A stretch of 64,000 nucleotides of DNA from Aeromonas tecta (GCF_000820185.1 NZ_CDCA01000022.1:323-64322); one strand, 5' to 3'; positions 39,910-49,162 are shown, counted from the stretch's first letter. Translations and numbers: made by a program. The notes: a model not told the origin generated them from the letters alone.

Positions 39910-41517
39910 ATGAATGACATCGCTGCCGTAACAGGACAACTGGCAAGACTCAGGGAATCCCTCCAGCAGAAACAGCAGGAGCTAGATGGCATGGCCAGCT
40001 TCTCCGACGCCGAACGCACTCGTAGCATCCAGTTTGTCGGCAAACTGATGCAAGCTTGCCGTGGTCACGATCGTGAACTGGACAGTCGGCTCGCCAAACT
40101 CAAGCAAAAACTCGATGGCAATCCCCCGCTTTCGTCCCTCGACGGCGATTTGGCTGCCATCGAGAAGCTGTTGCAGCAACATGGCAACGCGCTGGAAGAG
40201 TCCATCAGTCTGACTCGGGCCGCCATCGACCTTGGCAGCAAGCAGCTCAAGACCCTCAAAGGCTTCCCGGAAGATACCCGTCGCTCGTTGAAGGAGTTTC
40301 TGGCAAGCCCGGAAGGCTATGGCATCGGCGATCATCAGAAGAAGGTGATCCGCTTGCTGGAGTTCTACCAGCAGGCCATCAAGATCCAGCTGCTGCCGAC
40401 TCAGCCGCTGCTCACACCGGCCCCCGCCCAAAGCAACGTGACCGAGCTGGCCACGCCAGAGCCCACGGCGCCATTCGATGTGAAGGCACACGCCCAGATT
40501 GCCGACGAGTTGCAGCGGCTCATTACCGAGCTCGACTTCGCCGGCGCCGTCGGCGAGAGCCTGGCCGACATTCGTCGCCAGCTGCTCAATGGCATCACGC
40601 CGCCGCTGCTGGCCGAGATCTGCCTGCAGATCATCGAGCTCATCATCGAGGGCACCCGGGAAGAGCGCAAATCCTCCCAGGCCTTCCTCAGCAGCCTCAA
40701 CGAGAGCCTCTCCGCCGTCCATTTCAACTTTACCGAATCCCTGGACGAGGGGCGGGCGCTGCAAAATGCAACTCAGCTCAGCGGCCAGGCACTAGAGCGG
40801 GAGCTCGTGGCCATCGACCACACCCTGACCAGACATGACTCCCCGCAGGCGCTCAAGGGAGCCATCAGTGGTCACCTGGATGCGATTCGCCGTCTGCAGC
40901 AAGAGCGGGACACCATGGCCGGTCGTGAGCGTCACCTGCTCACCCACCTCTCCAACATGGAGGCCAAGCTGCGGCTGATGAAGGAGGAGACCGCCGAATA
41001 CAAGAAGCGGCTTACCATTCAAAAGCACAAGCTGTTCCTCGACAGCTTGACCCAGGTTCACAACCGGGCCGCCCTCGACGAGCGACTCGAGCTCGAATAC
41101 AAGCGTTGGCTGCGCTACCAGACGCCCCTGTGCCTGGCCATCATCGACATCGATCACTTCAAGAACATCAACGACAACTACGGCCACATGGCCGGTGACA
41201 AGGCGTTGAAAGTGGTTGCCAAGGCGCTGCAGAGTGCTTTGCGTGACACCGACTTCATCGCCCGCTTCGGGGGGGAAGAGTTCGTGGTGCTGTTGCCCAA
41301 CATCAACCCGGACAAGTACCAGAAGCCGCTGGAGAACCTGCGTCAGACCATCAAGAGCATCCCGTTCCGGTTCCGGGATGCCAGGGTCGAGATCACCATC
41401 TCCATCGGTGCCACCCTGTTTCGCGAAGGAGATCACACCACGGATGCGTTCGAGCGGGCCGACAAGGCGTTGTACAGCTCCAAGCATTCCGGACGGGATC
41501 AGGTCAATCTGGCCTGA
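39910..41517 (+). CDS. GGDEF-domain diguanylate cyclase
   Basis: The product is 535 aa, cytoplasmic (no membrane helix). Residues 1-350 are helical and partly coiled coil with no recognised sensor; the last stretch (MEAKLRLMKEETAEYKKRL) is a signalling helix. The GGDEF domain (about 365-535) has DSLTQVHNRAALDER, IIDIDHFKNINDNYGH and an intact GGEEF active site. The product-inhibition site RxxD is present as RDTD five residues before GGEEF. It should make c-di-GMP from two GTP with feedback control. It lies 85 nt after the TPR/degenerate-GGDEF gene with no terminator between. Confidence 0.9.
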   Translation: MNDIAAVTGQLARLRESLQQKQQELDGMASFSDAERTRSIQFVGKLMQACRGHDRELDSRLAKLKQKLDGNPPLSSLDGDLAAIEKLLQQHGNALEESISLTRAAIDLGSKQLKTLKGFPEDTRRSLKEFLASPEGYGIGDHQKKVIRLLEFYQQAIKIQLLPTQPLLTPAPAQSNVTELATPEPTAPFDVKAHAQIADELQRLITELDFAGAVGESLADIRRQLLNGITPPLLAEICLQIIELIIEGTREERKSSQAFLSSLNESLSAVHFNFTESLDEGRALQNATQLSGQALERELVAIDHTLTRHDSPQALKGAISGHLDAIRRLQQERDTMAGRERHLLTHLSNMEAKLRLMKEETAEYKKRLTIQKHKLFLDSLTQVHNRAALDERLELEYKRWLRYQTPLCLAIIDIDHFKNINDNYGHMAGDKALKVVAKALQSALRDTDFIARFGGEEFVVLLPNINPDKYQKPLENLRQTIKSIPFRFRDARVEITISIGATLFREGDHTTDAFERADKALYSSKHSGRDQVNLA

Positions 41518-41675
41518 ACCCGGCCTGATGGCTGCATAAAAAACGCGCAAACGCACTCTTGCCCTATTCCCCTGCCCCACCGCTTGCCTCTACTATCGAA
41601 ATCGAGGGATGTCACGGCATCCCGTTTTCTCCCCAGGGAAAGCACAACGATAACAAGACGAGTGAAGGGGAACTT

Positions 41676-43031
41676 ATGATTACGCACATCAATCCTGTCG
41701 GCAGCATGGACTTGCTGTCACAACTCGAGGTGGATCGCCTCAAACAGACCGCCTCCAGCGACATCTATCAACTGTTTCGCAACTGCTCGCTGGCGGTGCT
41801 CAACTCCGGCAGCCATACCGATAGCTCCAAGGAGATACTGGAGCGCTTCAAGTCGTTCGACATTCATGTGATCCGGCGTGAGCGCGGGGTCAAGCTCGAG
41901 CTGTTCAATGCCCCCGAGCATGCCTTCGTCGATGGCGAGATCATTCGCGGCATTCAGGAGCACCTGTTCTCCGTGCTGCGCGACATCCTCTATGTCTCGG
42001 CCCAGCTGGAGTCAAATAGCCGGGTCAATCTGACCAACGCGACCCACATCTCCAACCTGGTGTTCGCCATCTTGCGCAATGCCAAGGCGATCCTGCCCGG
42101 CGCCGATCCCAATCTGGTGGTTTGCTGGGGTGGCCACTCCATCAACGAGGTGGAATACCAGTACACCCGTTCGGTGGGCAGTGAGCTTGGCTTGAGGGAA
42201 CTCAACATCTGCACCGGTTGCGGGCCAGGCGCCATGGAGGGGCCTATGAAGGGCGCCGCCGTCGGCCACGCCAAGCAGCGCGTCCGCACCGGCCGCTACA
42301 TAGGCCTCACTGAACCGTCCATCATCGCCGCCGAGCCGCCCAACCCCATCGTCAACGAGCTGGTGATCCTGCCGGACATCGAGAAACGGCTGGAAGCCTT
42401 CGTGCGTCTGGGCCACGGCATCATCATCTTCCCGGGCGGGGTCGGCACCGCCGAGGAGCTGCTCTATCTGCTCGGCATCATGATGCACCCGGCCAACGAG
42501 CGCCAACCCATCCCCATCGTGTTGACCGGGCCCAAGGAGAGCGCCGACTACTTCCGCGCCATCGACGACTTCGTCAAGGCCACCCTGGGGGAGCCGGCTA
42601 CCAGTCTCTATCGCATCATCATCGGCAATGCACCGGAAGTGGCGCGGGTCATGAAAGAAGCCATGCCGAAGATCCGCGAGTATCGCAAGTCGGTCGGCGA
42701 TGCCTACTCCTTCAACTGGTCTTTGCGAATTGAGCCGGAGTTCCAGCTGCCGTTCGAGCCGGATCACGCCAGCATGGCCAGCCTGGATCTGCACCGCAAC
42801 CAGCCGCCCCAGTTGCTGGCCGCCAACCTGCGACGCGCCTTCTCCGGCATAGTTGCGGGCAACGTCAAGGAAGGGGGCATTCGCGCTATAGAGAAGAAGG
42901 GTCCCTTCAAGCTGCACGGCGACAAGGAGCTGATGCACCTGATGGACAGGCTGCTGGAGAGCTTCGTCAGGCAGCAACGGATGAAGCTGCCAGGCAGCCA
43001 ATACATTCCCTGCTACGAAATCGTGAAGTAA
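41676..43031 (+). CDS. ppnN: nucleotide 5'-monophosphate nucleosidase PpnN (YgdH)
   Basis: The product is 451 aa (E. coli PpnN is 454). It splits purine and pyrimidine nucleoside monophosphates to base and ribose 5-phosphate, and in E. coli is stimulated by (p)ppGpp. The central LOG-like domain has [19 protein letters not shown] and the family signature [17 protein letters not shown]- and C-terminal extensions match YgdH in length. ATG 41676 has GAAGGGGA upstream; a longer in-frame start lacks support. It lies between the queF and xni neighbourhoods, as in E. coli. Confidence 0.95.
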   Translation: MITHINPVGSMDLLSQLEVDRLKQTASSDIYQLFRNCSLAVLNSGSHTDSSKEILERFKSFDIHVIRRERGVKLELFNAPEHAFVDGEIIRGIQEHLFSVLRDILYVSAQLESNSRVNLTNATHISNLVFAILRNAKAILPGADPNLVVCWGGHSINEVEYQYTRSVGSELGLRELNICTGCGPGAMEGPMKGAAVGHAKQRVRTGRYIGLTEPSIIAAEPPNPIVNELVILPDIEKRLEAFVRLGHGIIIFPGGVGTAEELLYLLGIMMHPANERQPIPIVLTGPKESADYFRAIDDFVKATLGEPATSLYRIIIGNAPEVARVMKEAMPKIREYRKSVGDAYSFNWSLRIEPEFQLPFEPDHASMASLDLHRNQPPQLLAANLRRAFSGIVAGNVKEGGIRAIEKKGPFKLHGDKELMHLMDRLLESFVRQQRMKLPGSQYIPCYEIVK

Positions 43032-43055
43032 AGCGTAGCCACGTACTGCAGTTGC

Positions 43056-43087
43056 AAAAAGGAGGCTCTTGAGCCTCCTTTTTTTGT
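43056..43087 (+). terminator. terminator downstream of ppnN
   Basis: GGAGGCTC-TT-GAGCCTCC is followed by seven T and preceded by AAAAA, 24 nt after the ppnN stop. Confidence 0.9.
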
Positions 43088-43172
43088 TTAGTAAGCCGCT
43101 GCGAGTACCCGTCGGCATGGTCCCATCCCTATTGACGGTTTGGCGATAACCCTACACAGGGTGTATTTGGGG

Positions 43173-43201
43173 TTAGCATGACCCCCGACGCTTGTTACAA
43201 T
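43173..43201 (+). promoter_or_regulatory. candidate sigma-70 promoter of xni
   Basis: TTAGCA and TACAAT are separated by 17 nt, ending 28 nt before the xni start codon. Confidence 0.45.
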
Positions 43202-43229
43202 GGGCGGTCCCGACTGCCAAGAGCCCCCC

Positions 43230-44033
43230 ATGTCAAACCTCAGGCCACAGCTGCTCATCATCGATGCCCTTAACCTCATCCGCCGCCTGCACGCCGTTCA
43301 GGCCCAGCAGGCACTGAGTCCAGCGCAGGCGCTGATTGCCACCCGCGCCAATCTCATCAACACCACTAGGAAGCTGCTGGCCAGCAGCGAGCCGACCCAT
43401 GTCATCGCGGTGTTTGACGGTGAAGTGCACAGTTGGCGCAAGGAGCTCTATCCGGCCTACAAGGAGGGGCGCACGCCCATGCCGGACGAGCTGCGCGAAG
43501 GGCTGGCCGAGCTGCAGGATGCGTTTTGGGAGTGCGGCGTGGATGCCCTGCTCTCCCAGACTGACGAGGCGGACGATCTTATTGCCACCTTGGCCAATGG
43601 GGTGGCCCAGCGTGGGCACCAGGCCACCATCATCTCGACAGACAAGGGTTTTTGTCAGCTCCTCTGCCCACAGATCCAGGTCCGCGACTATTTCAATAAA
43701 CGCTGGCTGGATACGGCCTTCGTCCAGCAGCAATATGGCGTGACCCCGGAGCAGCTGGTGGACTTCTGGGCCCTGACCGGCATCGGCGGCTCCAACATCA
43801 AGGGGGTGCCAGGCATAGGCCCCAAAACAGCCACGGCGCTGTTGCACCAGCATGGCAGCCTGGCCGCCCTGCTCGATGCCTGCCAGCAGGAAGAGGCCGG
43901 CAAGCCTCTGCTCAAGCTGCGCCAGCATCAGGACGAGGCGCTGCTGGCGCAACGACTGGTGCGGCTGCAGCGCGATATTCCGCTCGGTTTCAACCTGCGG
44001 GAGATACGCTACCCGCCCCAAGTCGATGGCTAA
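43230..44033 (+). CDS. xni: flap endonuclease Xni (YgdG/ExoIX)
   Basis: The product is 267 aa (E. coli 251). It belongs to the FEN family like the 5'-nuclease domain of DNA polymerase I. Acidic residues are in LLIIDALNLIRRLH, TQTDEADDL-like SQTDEADDLIATL and STDKGFCQLLC. The helix-hairpin-helix is LTGIGGSNIKGVPGIGPKTA. The E. coli enzyme lacks some acidic residues of the second metal site; the same may hold here. The start is ATG 43230 (MSNLRPQLLIID). Confidence 0.93.
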   Translation: MSNLRPQLLIIDALNLIRRLHAVQAQQALSPAQALIATRANLINTTRKLLASSEPTHVIAVFDGEVHSWRKELYPAYKEGRTPMPDELREGLAELQDAFWECGVDALLSQTDEADDLIATLANGVAQRGHQATIISTDKGFCQLLCPQIQVRDYFNKRWLDTAFVQQQYGVTPEQLVDFWALTGIGGSNIKGVPGIGPKTATALLHQHGSLAALLDACQQEEAGKPLLKLRQHQDEALLAQRLVRLQRDIPLGFNLREIRYPPQVDG

Positions 44034-44181
44034 GGCCAGACCGGTAGCACAACCCACCGGATGAGGCCGTTCCCTGTTGACATAAGTGGGATAAATGTAA
44101 AGAAACATGGAGAAAGTGGTGCAAAAATGGTATAAAACCGCCGAATCCTCCCCCTCTGTTCCCTAGAAGTGGATACCTCTC

Positions 44182-45189
44182 ATGTCAAAAAGAAAAATTA
44201 CCGTTATTCCGGGCGACGGCATAGGCCCCAGCATCATCGAATCTGCCATCCAGATCCTCAAGCACGTCGGCTGTGATTTTGACTACGACTATGCCGATGC
44301 CGGCCTGGTCGCACTGGAGAAACACGGTGAGCTGCTGCCGCAAAGCACGCTGGACCTCATCGAGAAGAACAAGGTCAGCCTGAAGGGTCCGCTCACCACC
44401 CCGGTCGGTGGCGGTTTCACCTCCATCAACGTCTCCCTGCGCAAGAAGTTCAACCTCTACGCCAACGTGCGCCCGGTCATCTCCTTCAAGGGCACCAAGA
44501 GTCGCTACGACAACATCGACATCATTACGGTGCGCGAGAATACCGAGGGCATGTACTCTGGGGCTGGCCAGAAGCGCAGCAGCGACAACCAGAGCGCCGA
44601 GGCGATGAGCATCATCACCCGCGATGGCGCCGAGCGCATCGTCACCTTCGCCTTCGAACTGGCCCGCCAGGAAGGGCGCAAGAAGGTCACCATCATCCAT
44701 AAGGCCAACATCCTCAAATCCACCTCCGGCCTGTTCCTGGAAGTGGCACGTGAAGTGGCGGCCCGTTATCCGGATATCCAGAACGAAGAGATGATCGTCG
44801 ACGCCGCCTGCATGAACCTGGTGATGTACCCGGAGCGCTTCGATGTGATGGTCACCACCAACCTGTTTGGCGACATCCTCTCGGATCTCTGCGCCGGTCT
44901 GGTCGGCGGGCTGGGCATGGCACCTGGCGCCAACATCGGCGAAAGCGCGGCCATCTTCGAGGCGGTGCACGGCTCGGCACCGGATATCGCCGGCAAGAAC
45001 ATCGCCAACCCCACCTCGGTGATCCTCGCCTCCATCCAGATGCTGGAATACCTGGGAATGCAGGACAAGGCCGAACGCATTCGCGAAGCAGTGCGAGCGA
45101 CCATCGAGTCCGGTGATCGGGTGACGCGGGATCTGGGGGGCTCAGCCTCCACCAGCGAATTTACCCAGGCCATCATAGACCGTCTGTAA
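44182..45189 (+). CDS. isocitrate dehydrogenase, NAD-type (short form)
   Basis: The product is 335 aa, much shorter than E. coli Icd (416) and similar to NAD-linked IDH and IPMDH proteins. Isocitrate-type residues are seen in FTSINVSLRKKFNLYANVRP (Ser, Asn and Arg of the substrate loop). TVRENTEGMYSG and HKANILKSTSG give catalytic Tyr/Lys. Cofactor choice is read from HGSAPDIAGKNIANP: the Asp-Ile pair is the NAD type, whereas NADP enzymes have Lys-Tyr there. It should oxidise isocitrate to 2-oxoglutarate. It stands alone with a TTGACA box at 44077 and its own terminator; a separate icd may exist elsewhere. Confidence 0.85.
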   Translation: MSKRKITVIPGDGIGPSIIESAIQILKHVGCDFDYDYADAGLVALEKHGELLPQSTLDLIEKNKVSLKGPLTTPVGGGFTSINVSLRKKFNLYANVRPVISFKGTKSRYDNIDIITVRENTEGMYSGAGQKRSSDNQSAEAMSIITRDGAERIVTFAFELARQEGRKKVTIIHKANILKSTSGLFLEVAREVAARYPDIQNEEMIVDAACMNLVMYPERFDVMVTTNLFGDILSDLCAGLVGGLGMAPGANIGESAAIFEAVHGSAPDIAGKNIANPTSVILASIQMLEYLGMQDKAERIREAVRATIESGDRVTRDLGGSASTSEFTQAIIDRL

Positions 45190-45210
45190 TTGCTGCTAAC
45201 TATATGATTT

Positions 45211-45240
45211 AAAAAGGGAGCCTCGGCTCCCTTTGTTTTA
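45211..45240 (+). terminator. terminator downstream of the isocitrate dehydrogenase gene
   Basis: GGGAGCC-TC-GGCTCCC is followed by TTTGTTTT and preceded by AAAAA. Confidence 0.85.
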
Positions 45241-45307
45241 TACCGGATCCCCCTACCCCCCTCGTCAGATGACTACTATGTTCAAAGGGAGGATAAGGAG
45301 ATCCACT

Positions 45308-45751
45308 ATGCGTGCTACGTTTATCTTGCTGATTTTCAGCAGCGCTGCAATGGCATTAGACAGACCCATCGATAACGCCTGGCTGACCCCGCCACCCCAG
45401 AATGTGCAACCAGCCAAGCAGGTCTGGCAGTCCAATATCGACACCAACGACCTGCTCAAAGCGCCCAAACAATTATCCTTCGGCATGGACATCATGACCG
45501 ACAGCAATGGCAACCAGCAAGTCACCCCCTACCAGAGACTGAATCTGACCGCCGAGAAGAGCGTCAGCCTCTCCTTCGAGAAACACAAGCCCAGGATCAA
45601 GTTCAACGCCGGTGGCATCAATACCGCCATCAAGCTGAGAGGGGACGGGGTCAAGATGCAGTTCAACCCGACCGACAGAACCATTCCCCTACAGGTAGAA
45701 CTCAAGGTCACGGATGACGAGTCCAAGGTCACCTTCGACTACCGCTTCTAA
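45308..45751 (+). CDS. small exported protein of unknown function
   Basis: The product is 147 aa with AAGGAG 8 nt upstream of ATG 45308. The N-terminus MRATFILLIFSSAAMA is a signal peptide cleaved before LDRPIDNAW. The mature part is beta-rich with alternating hydrophobic strands (KSVSLSFEKHKPRIKFNAGG, IPLQVELKVTDDESKVTFDY) and ends in YRF, which could suit a periplasmic or outer-membrane-associated beta protein. It has no cysteine. I do not recognise the family. It is flanked by terminators, so it is monocistronic. Confidence 0.75.
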   Translation: MRATFILLIFSSAAMALDRPIDNAWLTPPPQNVQPAKQVWQSNIDTNDLLKAPKQLSFGMDIMTDSNGNQQVTPYQRLNLTAEKSVSLSFEKHKPRIKFNAGGINTAIKLRGDGVKMQFNPTDRTIPLQVELKVTDDESKVTFDYRF

Positions 45752-45764
45752 GCCTCCTGAAATG

Positions 45765-45802
45765 AAAAAAACCGGACTGGGTTAACCCGTCCGGTTTTGT
45801 TT
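45765..45802. terminator. bidirectional terminator between the small exported protein gene and rlmM
   Basis: ACCGGAC pairs with GTCCGGT, with an inner GG/CC extension, preceded by AAAAAA and followed by TTTGTTT. It serves the convergent genes on both strands. Confidence 0.8.
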
Positions 45803-45827
45803 GAGTGCAACGGGATGACTCCCTCTG

Positions 45828-46922
45828 TTACACCTTGGGCTCCAGCTTGGAGACCCAGAATTTGTTGTACACGTGCACCGTGATCTCTTCGCGATCGTGA
45901 TAGAGCTGCTTGGCCTGGATCACGAACGCATTGTCGATCTCCTTGAGCATGCCACGCAGCACCTCGATGTTGTGCACCGCCTCGGCGTAGCGCTTCTTCA
46001 TCGGCAGCTTGAGGTTGAACATGGCCTCCTGGCAGTCATTCTCGCGGAACCAGTCGGCGATCATGTGTGTGACTCGCGCCGGTTTCTCCACCATGTCGCA
46101 CACCAGCCAGTAGATGTTCTTCTTGCTAGGACGCCAGACGAAGCCATCATCGCGCAGGTGCTTGACCTGGCCCGTCTCCATCAGGGACGGGGCCATGGTG
46201 CCGTTGTCCACGGCGGTGACCATCATGCCGCGGCGCACCAGCTGATAGGTCCAGCCGCCCGGGCAGGCGCCCAGATCGACGGCCTTCATACCGGAGGTCA
46301 ACCTTGTGTCCCACTCTTCCTTCGGCACGAACACATAGAAGGCCTCTTCCAGCTTGAGGCTGGAGCGGCTTGGCGCGTCCGCTGGGCAACGCAGACGCGG
46401 AATGCCCATGTGGAATTCGGAGTTGTTGAACGAATAGGAGTAACCGATCAGCAGGTGATCGTTGGCCATGAAGAAGGCGTGGAACACCGGACGGTTCGGC
46501 GTCTCCTTCTTGGTCAGCAACTCGTTGTTGCGCAGCGCCTGACGCAGGGGCACGGTGAACTTGCGGCAGAAGGCCGACAGCTCTTTCGCTTCGTTGGTGT
46601 CGGCGGTTTCGACCCGCAGATCGCCACAGATGGTATAGCCGGCAGCCGCCTCGATGATGGGCGAGATCCGATCGGACAAATCCAGATCTTTCAGTTCATG
46701 GGTCACCACCAGCATCTGCCGGATGAAGATAAGCTCCTTAAACGGCAGCTTGCGGGCCAGCAGATCGGCCTGCTCTTCGTCATACAACTCGAAAATCACA
46801 TAGCCGCTGTCGTCCTTGACCCGGGCGAAACCGTAACACTGCATGTTACTGGCACGTTCGGTGATCTCTGCCGCCGCCTCTTTCTCAAAACCGGGGCGGC
46901 AATAAAGCAGCAGATTATTCAT
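45828..46922 (-). CDS. rlmM: 23S rRNA (cytidine(2498)-2'-O)-methyltransferase RlmM
   Basis: The product is 364 aa (E. coli 366). It methylates the 2'-O of C2498 in 23S rRNA before ribosome assembly. An N-terminal THUMP-like region begins [20 protein letters not shown]. The SAM site is [18 protein letters not shown] near residue 220, and the catalytic KDEK-type residues follow with LVCDMVEKP and [10 protein letters not shown]. The start overlaps the ygdD end by 8 nt. It forms a conserved gcvA-ygdD-rlmM group, as in E. coli. Confidence 0.95.
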   Translation of the reverse strand: MNNLLLYCRPGFEKEAAAEITERASNMQCYGFARVKDDSGYVIFELYDEEQADLLARKLPFKELIFIRQMLVVTHELKDLDLSDRISPIIEAAAGYTICGDLRVETADTNEAKELSAFCRKFTVPLRQALRNNELLTKKETPNRPVFHAFFMANDHLLIGYSYSFNNSEFHMGIPRLRCPADAPSRSSLKLEEAFYVFVPKEEWDTRLTSGMKAVDLGACPGGWTYQLVRRGMMVTAVDNGTMAPSLMETGQVKHLRDDGFVWRPSKKNIYWLVCDMVEKPARVTHMIADWFRENDCQEAMFNLKLPMKKRYAEAVHNIEVLRGMLKEIDNAFVIQAKQLYHDREEITVHVYNKFWVSKLEPKV

Positions 46923-47301
46923 TCTTTCCTCCAAGACGACAGCCAGCCCATATCAGAGCCGCCCATCCCAACATAAAACAGAGGCCACCGGCCGGAGTGA
47001 TGAGCCCCAGCCCCTTGCTGCCAAGCAGCACCATGGCATAAATACTGCCTGAGAATCCCAGGATCCCCAGCACAAACGCAGTGCCGGCAAAGGTGATGAC
47101 CTTGCCGCGCACACCGCACCAACCCAGTATCAGCAGGGCCAATGCGTGAAAAAATTGATATTGTACCGCGGTGTTGAACGCGGCTAATTGCTCAGGCGTG
47201 ACGCCGGTTGCCGCCAGGCCGTGAGCACCATAGGCTCCCAACATGGTGGCCGTCAGGCCAAACAGGCCGGCCAGCACCAGCCAATGTCGATGGATATGCA
47301 T
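46915..47301 (-). CDS. ygdD: DUF423 membrane protein YgdD
   Basis: The product is 128 aa (E. coli YgdD is 131). It has about four membrane helices, with family sequence [38 protein letters not shown] and [15 protein letters not shown]. Function is unknown. I chose ATG 47301 ([10 protein letters not shown]) over a start ten codons upstream on length grounds. It sits between the hydrolase gene and rlmM. Confidence 0.92.
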   Translation of the reverse strand: MHIHRHWLVLAGLFGLTATMLGAYGAHGLAATGVTPEQLAAFNTAVQYQFFHALALLILGWCGVRGKVITFAGTAFVLGILGFSGSIYAMVLLGSKGLGLITPAGGLCFMLGWAALIWAGCRLGGKNE

Positions 47302-47327
47302 CCCAGTCTCCTTGTCTCTCGCCGCGC

Positions 47328-47966
47328 TCAACGCTTGGCCAGCGCCGCGCCGATAAAGCGCCTTATCTGATCCGCCGCCTGTTGCAGGTTCTCCTGCTCG
47401 CTCACACCGCTCGCCTTTCTCGGTTTGAAGCCATGGTCACCATCGGTCAGCCAGTGGACCGATACAGCGGGTGAGAAGGGGAAATCGGCCAGTTCGGCGC
47501 GGCTGCCGAAGGTATCGCGCTCCCCCTGCAACAACAGGGTCGGCGTCTTTATTTGTTTGAGCACCTCGCCCCGCCAGCTGTCGGGTTTGGCCGGGGGGTG
47601 GAAAGGATACCCGAGAATGAGCAATCCTGCAGCATTCATCTCGTCCCCTCCGTCCTGATAGAGCTCGGCGGCCATGCGCCCCCCCATGGACTTGCCCGCC
47701 AGAAACAGCCCGGAATGGGCAAACGCCTGTGCCATCTCGCGCCAATGGGCGAGCAACACCGGTTGCCGGTCTGGCGGCCTGCGCTTGCCATCCAGCGCGC
47801 GCTTGCTCATGTAGGGGAAGTTGAAGCGGATCACCTCGATATCCGGCCCCGCCAGCAAGGCCGAGAGCCGGGTCAGAAATGCGTGATCCATGCCGGCGCC
47901 AGCGCCGTGCGCCAGCAAGACACGTGCGGGGGCATCGCTCGCCCCCTCTCTAATCACATCAAGCAT
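47328..47966 (-). CDS. alpha/beta hydrolase (KANL3/TEX30-type)
   Basis: The product is 212 aa. It shows the serine hydrolase pattern: LLAHGAGAGMDHAF oxyanion region, nucleophile Ser in LAGKSMGGRMA near residue 90, acid in LLLQGERDTFGSR and His in LTDGDHGFKP. The substrate is unknown; the family includes small carboxyl-ester hydrolases. ATG 47966 overlaps the gcvA end by 8 nt, so it is probably translated with gcvA. E. coli lacks a gene here between gcvA and ygdD. Confidence 0.82.
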   Translation of the reverse strand: MLDVIREGASDAPARVLLAHGAGAGMDHAFLTRLSALLAGPDIEVIRFNFPYMSKRALDGKRRPPDRQPVLLAHWREMAQAFAHSGLFLAGKSMGGRMAAELYQDGGDEMNAAGLLILGYPFHPPAKPDSWRGEVLKQIKTPTLLLQGERDTFGSRAELADFPFSPAVSVHWLTDGDHGFKPRKASGVSEQENLQQAADQIRRFIGAALAKR

Positions 47967-48879
47967 CGGCGAGCCGTGCCCGGCGACGAGCCTCTTCCTG
48001 CTCCACCAACTCCAGCATCCAGTCACGGAAGGCCACTATCTTGCCCTGCTCGGACTGCTGCTCCTGGCACACCAGGTAGAAGGCGTTCTTGCTGACCAGC
48101 ACCTGCTCGAACGGGCAGATGAGACGCCCCGCCTCGATCTCGGGCTGGGCCAGCACGCTGTGGCCAAGCGCCACCCCCTGACCGTGGATCGCCGCCTGGA
48201 TCACCATGGTGGAGTGACTGAAGATGGGGCCCTGATTGACGTTGGGCGCATCGATGTCGAGCTGGCGGAACCAGGCCTTCCAGTCGCGACGAGAGGTGTC
48301 GTGCAGCAGCGTGTGTCGGGTCAGGTCCTCCGGCGTGCGCAGCGGCTTGGGGCCGCTCAGCAGCAGCGGCGCGCAGACCGGGATCAGGTACTCGGTGTGC
48401 AACTTGTCGGAGCGCAAACCAGGCCAACTGCCGCGGCCGTAATAGATGGCCACGTCCACATCGTCGGTCAGCGATCCCTCGTCCATGTCCACCGCCTTGA
48501 TCCGAACATCGATGTCCGGATGGCGTTCGCTGAACTTCACCAGCCGTGGCACCAGCCACTGGATGGCGAAGCTCGGCTGCAGGCTGACGGTGAGCGCCCC
48601 TTTCGCGCTGCGGGCCAGCAGCTTGTCGGTCGCTTCCGAGATGGAGGCAAAGATGTCCTTGATGTCCAGGAAGTAGCTCTGCCCCTCCTCGGTCAACAGC
48701 AAGGAGCGGTTCTTGCGGCGAAACAGCTTGATGCCGAGATACTCTTCCAGCGCCTTGATCTGGTGGCTGATGGCGGCTTGCGTCACGAACAGCTCTTCCG
48801 CAGCTCGGGTAAAGCTGAGATGACGAGCCGCGGCTTCAAACGCTTTCAGTGCATTGAGCGGGGGTAAACGACGAGACAT
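47959..48879 (-). CDS. gcvA: glycine cleavage regulator GcvA (LysR family)
   Basis: The product is 306 aa (E. coli 305). It activates gcvTHP and gcvB when glycine is high. The helix-turn-helix is FTRAAEELFVTQAAISHQIK near residues 23-42. The effector domain has ISHQ-linked LFRRKNRSLLLTEEG and FAIQWLVPRLVKFSERHPDI. The promoter (TATAAT on minus at 48915-48920) overlaps CTAAT at 48904-48908, the short sequence known at GcvA sites, which fits autoregulation. Divergent gcvB supports the identity over other LysR proteins. Confidence 0.93.
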   Translation of the reverse strand: MSRRLPPLNALKAFEAAARHLSFTRAAEELFVTQAAISHQIKALEEYLGIKLFRRKNRSLLLTEEGQSYFLDIKDIFASISEATDKLLARSAKGALTVSLQPSFAIQWLVPRLVKFSERHPDIDVRIKAVDMDEGSLTDDVDVAIYYGRGSWPGLRSDKLHTEYLIPVCAPLLLSGPKPLRTPEDLTRHTLLHDTSRRDWKAWFRQLDIDAPNVNQGPIFSHSTMVIQAAIHGQGVALGHSVLAQPEIEAGRLICPFEQVLVSKNAFYLVCQEQQSEQGKIVAFRDWMLELVEQEEARRRARLADA

Positions 48880-48930
48880 GGAATGGGCCGACGATGAGTT
48901 TTTCTAATGGTGCGCATTATAAATTGTCGG

Positions 48931-48959
48931 TTGCGGGCCGACCAGTGAATAAACATAAT
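48931..48959 (+). promoter_or_regulatory. candidate gcvB promoter
   Basis: TTGCGG and CATAAT are separated by 17 nt on the plus strand, between the divergent gcvA start and the sRNA body. The -35 is weak, fitting activation by GcvA. Confidence 0.45.
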
Positions 48960-48965
48960 TCGCCA

Positions 48966-49156
48966 CGCAATCCGTTGTCATATGGCTCACACTTTCTCTT
49001 CCATGTTGGTTTACATGTGGTTTTTGTGAGTGGGCCGACAAAGATTGTGGTGTTGTGTTTCTTCCTCTGCGGGAAGAAGGGCTTAAATCGGACCGATTTA
49101 ACCCAGTCTGTCATCTGAATGTGTTTGGCGCCTCCGGTTGGATGGCGCCTTTTTTC
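48966..49156 (+). ncRNA. gcvB: GcvB small regulatory RNA
   Basis: About 190 nt (E. coli GcvB is about 205), divergent from gcvA as in enterics. The G/U-rich R1 seed TTGTGGTGTTGTGTTT is at 49045-49060, very close to the enteric R1. A second conserved element ACCCAGTCTGTC starts at 49101, like the R2 region. Stem-loops are seen at 49083-49101 (TTAAATCG/CGATTTAA), and a terminator GGCGCC with six T lies at 49127-49156. Known GcvB pairs through R1, with Hfq, to mRNAs of amino-acid and peptide transporters. A 74-codon frame across this stretch is considered spurious. Confidence 0.85.
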
Positions 49157-49162
49157 TTATCC

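Noticed and set aside
48894..49118. A 74-codon plus-strand frame between gcvA and the chemoreceptor gene
   Set aside because: No ribosome site or family is seen, and the stretch is better explained as the GcvB sRNA with its promoter and terminator.
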